Positions 1-7,497 of a stretch of DNA of 16,626 nucleotides are shown here, piece by piece. Position numbers and translations under genes: made by a program. Source of the DNA: Prevotellaceae bacterium (GTDB lineage Bacteria > Bacteroidota > Bacteroidia > Bacteroidales > UBA932); assembly GCA_031257655.1 (NCBI GenBank), contig JAIROF010000098.1, forward strand, positions 1 to 16,626. The letters are read 5' to 3'. The notes under the pieces were generated by a model, which was not told where the DNA came from, did not search any database, and saw only the letters and a list, made by a program, of their open reading frames with translations. The first letter of the stretch is position 1. Each line of letters starts with the position of its first letter.

Positions 1-2846
1 CGTTTTTCTCCTGAAATAATAAAGGCATCATTAAAACCTGTTTTTATTCCATAGTTGATTGAAATATCCCAATCCTTCAGCGGTGTTCCAACGGCCTCAA
101 TCTTAGCCTTTATGCGCTGCTCGATGGGCGATAGGATCACCCAGCTCTCCGCCCCGAAGCGGCAGGCGGACGAGGCTTGGCGAAAAAAAACGCTCAAATC
201 TTTTATACCTTCTTTTTTCACGACGCAAGCCTGCGTTTGTTGTCGGTTTTTATCCTTGGCAAACATTAAAATATTCGTATCCACCGTAGCCGATTCGAAT
301 ACCTTTACGCCTGCAAAGTCAATCAGCTGCTCGGGGTTGGTGTTTTCTGCAAAGAAGCTGCGCGTATTTTCGCCGTAGCCTGCCCGCATCCACTTGTTGG
401 AGGTGATGAAGCAGAGCCTGCCCTGCGGCTTTAGCAGCCGGTAGCCGCGCTCGTAGAACAGGCAGTAGATATCGCCTGTGCGAGCGAATGTCTTATATTC
501 GCAGTTTTCGTATAGCTTCGCTAATTCACCGCCGTTGTTTTGCAGCTGAATATACGGCGGGTTGCCAATTACGATGTCAACGCCTTGCGTCAGTCCAAAC
601 ATCCACTCGGGGTCGAAGAAAGGCCAAGTTTTGTTTTGGTCGTAAGGGTTCCAAGCGGTCATTTTTTTGATTACCGCTTCTAATCCTGTCAGCGCTGCTT
701 TACGCTCTTCTTTTTGGATTTCGAGCTTCAACAGTTTTACCCTCTCGATAAGCTTATCGCGCTTCGGTTTGTTTATGTCTTTCCGGACGAGCTTTTGTTG
801 TGTTTCACTGCCAAAAAGAGACATTTGCGCTTCATAATCGTCCACCCACTCTTCCTCGAGCTCCAAAATTTCCGTTTCGTATTTTTCAATGAGGATTCTA
901 CTTTCCGCTATTCGCATTTCGTCCGGTTTGGTGGTGTTTTTAATCAGGTAATCAGCTATCTGTTTGCAAAGATTTTCATCTTCTTTGCGCAGCCTCACCT
1001 TTTCTTGCCACGAGCTTGCCCGCAAATTTCGGTGATTACGAATTTCCCAAAGCTCATTCTTCATTTTTTGCAATGTTTCATCATGCAGATCAAGCTGCCC
1101 TTTTTTATTTTCATCAAGTGAAATTAGCGTATTTGCCGCAATAAATTTTGATTCCAAGTTGGGCAATGGCAAAATGCCATAATTCGTGTCCCGATTGTCG
1201 GTTGGCGTTTGCTCCACTATCAGCGAGATGAAGAACCGCAATTTGCATATCTGTATGGCTATGGTTTGAATGTCAACCCCGTAAATACAATTTTCAATTA
1301 AATCAAGCTTTGTTTTGTAAATGTTGATGTCTGGGGTGAGCTTTTTTAGAATTTCGATCATCCGGTTCAGCACCCCCATAGGAAAAGCGCCGCTACCGCA
1401 GGCGGGGTCGAGGATTTTGATTTTTAGCAGCGCGCTGTAGATTTCTTGCTTGGTTTTGTCGGGCAAAGAAGCATAATTATCCATCTCTACGCCGGCAACG
1501 TCGCTAACGGCTTGCTGCAGGTACGCGCGGATGGATTCGTCCACCATGTAGCTGACAATTTCGCGAGGCGTATAAAATGAGCCGCTTTGCTTGCGCGCCG
1601 TGTCTTTTGTCTCCGGGTTATAGTATCCGAGCAGGTTTTCAAATACCTTGCCCAGCAGCTCGGGGTCGAGCGCTACGTCCGCATCGGTGGGCGTGTTTTC
1701 CTCAATGGTGAAGTTGTACCGCTTTAGAATGGATATCAAGCCTTTTTCGCTGTCAAAAAACAGGCAGTTGGGCAAAAATGCGCGCTTTTGTCGCCCTTTT
1801 TCCCGGCTAAATCCATCGTAGTAAAAAATCTTGCCATCGTCGTTTTTTTCTTTATCGAGGCATTCAAACAAACCGCCGTTTAAAAAAGGCGCTTTCCTGA
1901 ACAGCTTTATGACGTCTTGCTGCGGCTTTATAAACCAGGTCTTTTTGTTATCATCGCGGTAAAGGGTTTTGATGCCATAGTGCTCTTTTCCTGTTTTACA
2001 TCCGGCGGCAGAGTTGGCGGCAAAGCCGCGCTCGTTGATAGGCCTGTTAAGCGTGGCGAAAAATAGATTTTGCAGGATGGCATTGTAGTAAATTCCTGAT
2101 TTTGTGCTGTCGGGATCGAAATTTGTCAAAATATTCGGCAGCTGATTTATGTCAAAAATTTCCTCTGGTATCAGCTTTTTTTGCTTGATAAACCATACAA
2201 ACATCAGGCGGGTAATCAGCCGTATCAAGTGCTCCTGAACGATGCGGTCATCCGCTGCGGTGCTTGTATCGTTGGGGTAGGTGACGCTTATTTCGTCCGA
2301 TAGCGCCCACTGGTACCAGCCGAAAAGCTCCCTGTAGAACTCTTTGGTTAATGATTCCACCGAGAAGGCCTCCATCAGCGTTTTGAGCGAAACGCCATCG
2401 GACTGCAACTTCAAAAATCGATTTACTGCCGTATGGTAGTAGGCATCCGCATCGCCAAAAACGTACGTAAATCGTTTGGGTGCGGTTGATTCGCCTGTGA
2501 GGTCCGAAATCAACGATACGCGCCAGCTGGTGCGGTCATCGAATACAACAAGCGCTGCGCCGAAAACTCCCCAGCGGGGATTAACAAAGCTTTCCACCAG
2601 CTTGCGCAGCCCCACCCGCTTGTGCACCACGCTGCCGTGGTTGATTTGGTAGTAGAACAGGCCGATTTCGGCGTCGGGCGCTGCGATTTTTCCAAGGTAA
2701 AATGCCGTTTCGTTGGTCGTTGAGGCGTCTAACTTTTCCGGCGTTTTCCGCAAGCTGTCTGCGCCAAACAGGTTAACCAGCAAATCTTGCCATGTGCCGG
2801 CGTCGAATCCGGTTTGAAAAATGGTTTGCAAAGAGTTTTTGTCCAT
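1..2846 (-). CDS. Eco57I-type N6-adenine DNA methyltransferase, 3' end beyond window
   Basis: The frame is open from the ATG at 2846 to the left edge, about 948 codons, and is cut by the window. It carries the Eco57I/Type IIG-like methyltransferase core: GSFYTP at residues 422-427, the AdoMet-binding motif DPACGSGAF from residue 480, and the catalytic NPPY at 762-765. Such enzymes transfer methyl from AdoMet to adenine N6 in a specific DNA site. Motifs I and IV are about 280 residues apart; the insert (about 600-720) is charged, helical and probably coiled coil. The visible end, around YGIKTGFNDAFI, resembles the start of a target-recognition domain, so most of that domain is missing. I see no clear PD-(D/E)XK nuclease motif in the N-terminal 330 residues. 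The start lies 3 bp after the rhuM stop, so it should be co-transcribed with rhuM and the helicase. It probably protects host DNA from the partner helicase/nuclease. The family call is firm; the system type is inferred. Confidence 0.9.
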   Translation of the reverse strand, partial: MDKNSLQTIFQTGFDAGTWQDLLVNLFGADSLRKTPEKLDASTTNETAFYLGKIAAPDAEIGLFYYQINHGSVVHKRVGLRKLVESFVNPRWGVFGAALVVFDDRTSWRVSLISDLTGESTAPKRFTYVFGDADAYYHTAVNRFLKLQSDGVSLKTLMEAFSVESLTKEFYRELFGWYQWALSDEISVTYPNDTSTAADDRIVQEHLIRLITRLMFVWFIKQKKLIPEEIFDINQLPNILTNFDPDSTKSGIYYNAILQNLFFATLNRPINERGFAANSAAGCKTGKEHYGIKTLYRDDNKKTWFIKPQQDVIKLFRKAPFLNGGLFECLDKEKNDDGKIFYYDGFSREKGRQKRAFLPNCLFFDSEKGLISILKRYNFTIEENTPTDADVALDPELLGKVFENLLGYYNPETKDTARKQSGSFYTPREIVSYMVDESIRAYLQQAVSDVAGVEMDNYASLPDKTKQEIYSALLKIKILDPACGSGAFPMGVLNRMIEILKKLTPDINIYKTKLDLIENCIYGVDIQTIAIQICKLRFFISLIVEQTPTDNRDTNYGILPLPNLESKFIAANTLISLDENKKGQLDLHDETLQKMKNELWEIRNHRNLRASSWQEKVRLRKEDENLCKQIADYLIKNTTKPDEMRIAESRILIEKYETEILELEEEWVDDYEAQMSLFGSETQQKLVRKDINKPKRDKLIERVKLLKLEIQKEERKAALTGLEAVIKKMTAWNPYDQNKTWPFFDPEWMFGLTQGVDIVIGNPPYIQLQNNGGELAKLYENCEYKTFARTGDIYCLFYERGYRLLKPQGRLCFITSNKWMRAGYGENTRSFFAENTNPEQLIDFAGVKVFESATVDTNILMFAKDKNRQQTQACVVKKEGIKDLSVFFRQASSACRFGAESWVILSPIEQRIKAKIEAVGTPLKDWDISINYGIKTGFNDAFIISGEK

Positions 2847-2849
2847 AGC

Positions 2850-3866
2850 TTATTTTTTGTTTTTCGATACGGTTGTTTGAATATTTTTTTCCAGCATTTG
2901 CAATTCTTGCATATCTTGTTCGTCCGCTTGTTGCAGCTCGTATTGCTTGCGCTGTTTGTTAAAATCCTCATAGACTTTTTCTACAAATTCTTCCATTTGA
3001 GCGCTACTTACATGGCCGCTTCCGATAAGTAAAGCTTTCTTGTTGAAGGTGATAATGGCATCGACATTTTCTTTCCAAAATTTCATGGTAATATCTTTTC
3101 TACCTTTTGCCTGTAATTCGGCTGTTTCTATAAAAATGACAACCAGACGGTTCAAGCTGTCCAATTCGTCTTCTGTCAGGTAATTTTTGGCAATATAGAT
3201 ATCCTGCTTGCGGACGATTTTGCCTTTCCAGCTTGTCAACGCCATATTAGGCAGCGCTGCATCTGCGCGTGAAACAATAATTTCGGCAGCTGTTTTTTCG
3301 GCAACGGCGTACAGCAGCTTGTTTTGCGTTTCGGCAAAAAACATTTGCGTAGCTTTATCTGTGCTGTCGTAATCGCTCGAAAGCGCGAACAGATCCCTCA
3401 CTTTCTGATAGAATCGTTTTTCGGACGCGCGAATATCGCGGATTCGTTCCAAAAGCTCATCGTAATAATCCGGGCGGCCGTCAGGATTCTTTAACCGCTC
3501 GTCGTCCATTACGAACCCTTTTATCATGAATTCTTTCAAATTCCGGTTTGCCCACTGGCGAAATTGCGTACCTCTTTTGCTTCTCACGCGAAACCCTATG
3601 GCAAGAATCATATCCAAGCTGTAAAAGGTTACGTTGTATTGCTTGCCGTCGGCGGCAGTTGTCAAGTAATCCTTGACAACTGAATTTGCGTCCAACTCTT
3701 TATCATTCAATACATTGATGATGTGCAGGCTGATATTTTGTTTAGAGGTGTCAAAAAGTTCGGCAAGCATTTGTTGGTTTAGCCAGACGTTGCCGTCTTT
3801 TGCCATCAGGGCGACGGATGTTTTGCCGTCAACGGTGTTGTAAATAATAAGATTGTTTGGTTCCAT
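2850..3866 (-). CDS. RhuM family protein (virulence RhuM/KilA-N-like DNA-binding protein)
   Basis: This 338-residue protein belongs to the RhuM family, first noted in a Salmonella pathogenicity island and often found inside restriction-modification loci; its biochemical role is unknown. The N-terminal part has the family's conserved stretch: WLNQQMLAELFDTSKQNIS (a probable DNA-binding helix-turn-helix), then VVKDYLTTAADGK, then a segment around FYSLDMILAIGFRVRS. The C-terminus is rich in Gln, Glu and Lys and probably coiled. I chose the ATG at 3866 (MEPNNLI). A longer reading starts at 3995, but it would overlap the helicase 3' end by 116 bp and adds 43 residues of unlike composition. The gene is 13 bp after the helicase and 3 bp before the methyltransferase, so it is probably an accessory or regulatory part of the same defence operon. 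A perfect 11-bp inverted repeat lies inside the coding region. Confidence 0.85.
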   Translation of the reverse strand: MEPNNLIIYNTVDGKTSVALMAKDGNVWLNQQMLAELFDTSKQNISLHIINVLNDKELDANSVVKDYLTTAADGKQYNVTFYSLDMILAIGFRVRSKRGTQFRQWANRNLKEFMIKGFVMDDERLKNPDGRPDYYDELLERIRDIRASEKRFYQKVRDLFALSSDYDSTDKATQMFFAETQNKLLYAVAEKTAAEIIVSRADAALPNMALTSWKGKIVRKQDIYIAKNYLTEDELDSLNRLVVIFIETAELQAKGRKDITMKFWKENVDAIITFNKKALLIGSGHVSSAQMEEFVEKVYEDFNKQRKQYELQQADEQDMQELQMLEKNIQTTVSKNKK

Positions 3867-3879
3867 ACAGCTGTTTTTT

Positions 3880-6800
3880 TTATATAAATGTTTCCGAAAG
3901 TACAATGCTGGGTTCTGTATTATCAATGGTTGATTCATAATCGGCGGCAGTATAGTATTTGTCGTACAGGTCGTTGATTTGCGCGTCAATTTCATGCTGT
4001 TTTCCGCGCATCATTTGCTTGTTGTTTTGGTATTTACGAGACAGGGTGCGGATGGTTTTCGCCAGCTGCGTATAAATACCCTCCTGAATGTAGGTGCGTA
4101 ACGCATTACAGCGGTGTTTGATATCGTCGTCTTCGGTAACAAGCGTATAGCTCCTGAAAAAGCTTTGCGCTTCGGCCGTGCCTCGGTCTTTTACCTTTTC
4201 GTTCAGGCTGTCGGCATCCTGTTGCCGGATGCTTTCCGCGCGAAATTTTTCCAACGCTTGGTTCACCTGCTCAAAATGGATGGTGGCTACCGCATCGAAT
4301 GCTGCGGGCTGCTCCTCTTTGGAAGCCTTAAGGATGGCCGCCGCCTCAAGGAAATCAATGGGCTTGATTTCGTCGTTGCCGACTTTGTAGTACTCCGTTT
4401 TACGCGGCGAGGAAATAAACGCAATGGTTGTTTGTGGCGATACGCCGCCGTTTGCAGCTCGCGTGGTGCGGCTTTTCATCGGCAGCGCTTTTATTTTCTT
4501 GTACAGGTCGCGGTCGGAATGGTAAAGCGCTCGCACCTCCTCCAGCAGCTTTAGCAGCTTGTCCACCTTGTCTCCGGCATTTGGCTTAAAGAGTTGAAAC
4601 TCTTTGACAATTTCTTCCTTAGAGTAAATTTGCGCATCTTCGCCCAAGGCCGAATGGAAGCCCTGCAGCTTGATTAGCGCGTTTTTGTACAGCTGTATCT
4701 GCTTGTCGCCCTCTGCCGATGGGTAGAACATGTAGTTGTAAATCTTGCCGGCAAGCGAGCCGATGCGGTTTACGCGCCCGATGCGCTGCATGAGCCGGGT
4801 GGCATTCCACGGGGAATCGTAGTTAACGATTACGCTTGCCCTGTGCAGGTTTACGCCTTCTGCCAGCACGTCGGAGGTGATAACAATGTTATACTCGTTG
4901 CTTTGCGTCTCGTAGTTGGCGTCAAAGCAGCGGCAAATGGTTTCGGTTTCTTTGGTTCGGTTGGCCGACGAAATTTTGAGTATATCCTTGCGGTTCAGCC
5001 TTTCCTTCAGATTTTTTTCCAAATAGCTGACCGTATCCACGCTTTCCGAAAAAACGACCAGCTTTCCTGTTGGATTTTTTTCTTTGTCAAACAGCTCGTC
5101 TTGCAGCTTGTTGATAAACAAGTCTAACTTCGGGTCTTCGGTGATTGCCTCCCATTGAGATTTCAGCGTAAGCAGCATTTTTCTGTCGGATTCGAGCAGG
5201 GGCAACAGCTCTTTTTCGTTTTTGGGCACAAAATCCGCCGGCGAATAAACAATATTGCTGCTGTTGAGCCCTTTCTTTGCCGCTTCTTCGAGCATGCGGT
5301 CAAGCTCCCAGCCTTCAATTTGCATCTTTTTTACGTTCAGCTCGGGCGCAATAATTACCGCGCCTTCCCGAAACATTTTAATCATTCCCTCCGTTATGGT
5401 TAAAAACGTATCCAGCGAGCGTTTGAATGCAAAAAAGCTGCTTTCAAGGCGCTTAACCATGTGTACGCGGTATATTCCGGCAAGGTTTTCGCCGATGTTG
5501 ACAGGATTTTTAAATTTATGGCTGTGCTCGTCGCTCAAAAACTCCACGGCACGGTAGCGGGCGTAATTTAAGCTTTCCGTCAGGATTTTTAGCGTATCGT
5601 AAAACAGCTTGTTTAATGGCAAGCTTAGCTGATAAGTTAAATCTTTGGGAGGCGATATGTCCGGGAACTTAATGTTTTGCTCTTCCAAATCTTTTCGGTA
5701 AGCGTTGTTGTTCCAGATATTGTGCCTTGTCCGGCGAACGGTAATTTTATCCAGCGCTTTACTTCGGATTTCTTCGTAGATAGCGTCTATTTCGGTCGTA
5801 TCCGTCAAGCGGTTACGATTTTTCATGATTTGGTTGTAGCGCTCAATCAGCGGGGCAAAAAATGCATGTAAATTGTTGATGCCCACAATTGTGCATCGCT
5901 TGGCATCCTGAAACAGCAGCAGCAGGTTAAGTAAATCGTTGGGGCGGTTATTTAAGGGGGTTGCCGAAAGGAGCATTACCTTCTTTTGCTCGCCTTTGAT
6001 TAATCCGGCGTTGCGGCGGCGGGATTTACAAATCCGCTGCAGCTCGTCGTAGCGGTTTGCGCTGTCGCTGCGGAACCCGTGCGCCTCGTCCACAATGACC
6101 AAGTCAAAATCTTCTTTGTCCTTGTAGCTGTCTTGGCCGTCGATAATTTTTGATAAGCTGCCGTTGCTGACAAACTGCGCTTTTCTGCTGATGCCAAATT
6201 GCTTAAACGCTTCTTTCCAGCTGTTTTCCAGAGCCGGTGGGCTAACGACCAAAATATTGGTGTTCTTGCCGTTGGATTCTATAAAATACGTGGCAATCAT
6301 GGTGGCCACAATCGTCTTTCCTAACCCGACGACGTCGGCAAGAAAAAATCCGTTGTGCTCGCAGAGCATTTGGTAGCCTTGAATGGCGGCGTCTTTTTGG
6401 TACTCCAGCTTGCGCACTCCGTCGGGTAGGGTGATAGAAAAATCGTCTTCTACCTGATCGCCAAACGAATCGATCAGCACTTTTATGTATAGCTCATAGG
6501 GCGTAGGATGTAGCGTAGGATGCACTTTTACGTGCGTTTGCTGCGTAGCCTTCTCAACATCGCTTGCCGTGATGGGGATGGCCTCCTTCCACAGCTCGTC
6601 AAACTCCTTTTTGCAGAAGTCCACATCGTCAAAATCTTTCATCGCTACATTCAGCTCGTAGCGAGGCGGTTCGGTCAGCCCCAATCCGGATTCGGATATG
6701 TTGGACGACCCCATAATAACCCAACCGTCGCTGTGCGGAGAGTGATGCTCCGGCAAGCACAGGTAGAATTTTGCGTGCAGGTTCTTGGTTGCATGAATTT

Positions 6801-7170
6801 TCATTTCCATTTTGCCGGTATGCAAATCTTCGCAAAGCTGCATAATGCCGTGCTCCACCTCTTGAGAGTAGCGGGCTGTTTGCAGGTCGTGAACGAAATC
6901 TCGGGTGTAAATTTTTTTGGCTTCCTCTTCGTTGCTAAACATCAGCATAGCCCTGTTGTGCCTGCGGAAGATGTTATCGATATTGATGCCGACTAAAATT
7001 TGGATTTTCTCAACGTTTTTTAATTCTTCCCGCAGCTTGAAATAGCCGGAAGAGCGGAAAAACCCGGCTACGGCATGGAAGGTGTGAAAGTTTGCCATTC
7101 CCTGCGCAATACCTCTGAATTTGTCAAAGAGGGTGTTCTCCCCCTTGTTTGTGAAAAATTTCGACGACAT
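3880..7170 (-). CDS. PLD-like nuclease/SNF2-family helicase fusion
   Basis: This 1096-residue protein has two catalytic modules. The N-terminal phospholipase D-like domain has HAKFYL (His132, Lys134) and GSSNISESGL (from residue 154), the conserved parts of one HxK motif. The Asp of the classical HKD motif is not obvious at its usual spacing. One motif per chain suggests that a dimer forms the active site. The superfamily 2 (SNF2/DEAD-like) motor follows: DVVGLGKT (279-286, Walker A), DEAH (361-364), SATPLNN (from 402), a motif IV-like segment near 706, and QRIGRVNR (795-802, motif VI). A long helical insert separates the RecA lobes and the C-terminal ~200 residues are charged and helical. 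Such proteins move on DNA using ATP; the PLD domain could cut DNA, as in DISARM-type and some Type I-like restriction systems. It is the first gene of the cassette, with a candidate promoter at 7241-7270. The domain call is firm; nuclease activity is inferred. Confidence 0.9.
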   Translation of the reverse strand: MSSKFFTNKGENTLFDKFRGIAQGMANFHTFHAVAGFFRSSGYFKLREELKNVEKIQILVGINIDNIFRRHNRAMLMFSNEEEAKKIYTRDFVHDLQTARYSQEVEHGIMQLCEDLHTGKMEMKIHATKNLHAKFYLCLPEHHSPHSDGWVIMGSSNISESGLGLTEPPRYELNVAMKDFDDVDFCKKEFDELWKEAIPITASDVEKATQQTHVKVHPTLHPTPYELYIKVLIDSFGDQVEDDFSITLPDGVRKLEYQKDAAIQGYQMLCEHNGFFLADVVGLGKTIVATMIATYFIESNGKNTNILVVSPPALENSWKEAFKQFGISRKAQFVSNGSLSKIIDGQDSYKDKEDFDLVIVDEAHGFRSDSANRYDELQRICKSRRRNAGLIKGEQKKVMLLSATPLNNRPNDLLNLLLLFQDAKRCTIVGINNLHAFFAPLIERYNQIMKNRNRLTDTTEIDAIYEEIRSKALDKITVRRTRHNIWNNNAYRKDLEEQNIKFPDISPPKDLTYQLSLPLNKLFYDTLKILTESLNYARYRAVEFLSDEHSHKFKNPVNIGENLAGIYRVHMVKRLESSFFAFKRSLDTFLTITEGMIKMFREGAVIIAPELNVKKMQIEGWELDRMLEEAAKKGLNSSNIVYSPADFVPKNEKELLPLLESDRKMLLTLKSQWEAITEDPKLDLFINKLQDELFDKEKNPTGKLVVFSESVDTVSYLEKNLKERLNRKDILKISSANRTKETETICRCFDANYETQSNEYNIVITSDVLAEGVNLHRASVIVNYDSPWNATRLMQRIGRVNRIGSLAGKIYNYMFYPSAEGDKQIQLYKNALIKLQGFHSALGEDAQIYSKEEIVKEFQLFKPNAGDKVDKLLKLLEEVRALYHSDRDLYKKIKALPMKSRTTRAANGGVSPQTTIAFISSPRKTEYYKVGNDEIKPIDFLEAAAILKASKEEQPAAFDAVATIHFEQVNQALEKFRAESIRQQDADSLNEKVKDRGTAEAQSFFRSYTLVTEDDDIKHRCNALRTYIQEGIYTQLAKTIRTLSRKYQNNKQMMRGKQHEIDAQINDLYDKYYTAADYESTIDNTEPSIVLSETFI

Positions 7171-7240
7171 TTTTGTTTAGCTAAGAATTTTTTTACGCTT
7201 GCCCCCGTCAATTTAACCGTTTATGCGTTGATATGTGATG

Positions 7241-7270
7241 CAAAAATACATGAAAATTTTGGATTTCAAA
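7241..7270 (-). promoter_or_regulatory. Candidate Bacteroidetes promoter of the helicase-rhuM-methyltransferase operon
   Basis: On the minus strand TATTTTTG (7248 to 7241) fits the -7 consensus TAnnTTTG. TTTG (7270 to 7267) sits 18 bp upstream as the -33 box. Transcription would begin near 7235, leaving a leader of about 65 nt before the helicase ATG. The match is by eye against the published Bacteroides consensus and the region is AT-rich, so chance matches are possible. Confidence 0.5.
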
Positions 7271-7323
7271 ATACACCCATAAAAATGAGAAGGGCGTGTG
7301 CTAAACGTTTTTGAATTTTTATA

Positions 7324-7461
7324 CTGCGCTCGGCATGGATTTGTACGAAAATAGCCTGCAGATGACGCGGATTTTTATGGTTTGCACAGATTTTAGCTAT
7401 TTATTCGGCTGTGTAAATCATAAAAATCTGCGTCAGCTGGCGCTAAAAAAACAAATCGCAG
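7324..7461 (+). repeat. Palindromic intergenic repeat, copy 1 (possible bidirectional terminator)
   Basis: This 138-bp element is homologous to the element at 16134-16271 on the other strand. Both start with CTGCGCTCGGCAT and end in CGCAG. The core is an imperfect hairpin, with a left arm at 7353-7389, a right arm at 7409-7444 and a loop of about 19 nt. The arms share GATTTTTATG and ACGC segments. It follows the transporter stop codon in the direction of transcription and is the nearest strong hairpin, so it may end that operon's transcript. It is probably a dispersed REP- or MITE-like repeat. I see no transposase and no clear target duplication. Confidence 0.75.
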
Positions 7462-7497
7462 TTTTTGACCGTGCGGAGTACAATTCGCAATTTCCAG

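Larger units (their letters stand above)
7171..7497. other. Intergenic region between transporter and helicase genes
   Basis: This 327-bp stretch lies between the 3' end of the peptide transporter and the 5' end of the helicase operon. It holds the candidate helicase promoter (7241-7270) and the first copy of the palindromic repeat (7324-7461). No credible gene was seen. A short reading frame crosses the repeat but is treated as non-coding. Confidence 0.7.

Noticed and set aside
55..1121. Several plus-strand frames of 60-135 codons
   Set aside because: They lie antisense to the methyltransferase, whose frame is open throughout with motifs in order.
3867..3995. Longer start for the RhuM protein at 3995
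   Set aside because: It overlaps the helicase coding end and adds a segment unlike RhuM proteins; MEPNNLI at 3866 suits the family and the operon spacing.
6501..6522. Direct repeat GCGTAGGATG twice, 12 bp apart, in the helicase gene
   Set aside because: It encodes the short HPTLHPTP linker between the PLD and helicase domains and looks like an ordinary low-complexity linker.
1..7170. Complete DISARM or BREX system
   Set aside because: No drmA, drmB (DUF1998), pglZ or brxC-like gene is visible; only the helicase, PLD and methyltransferase functions are present.
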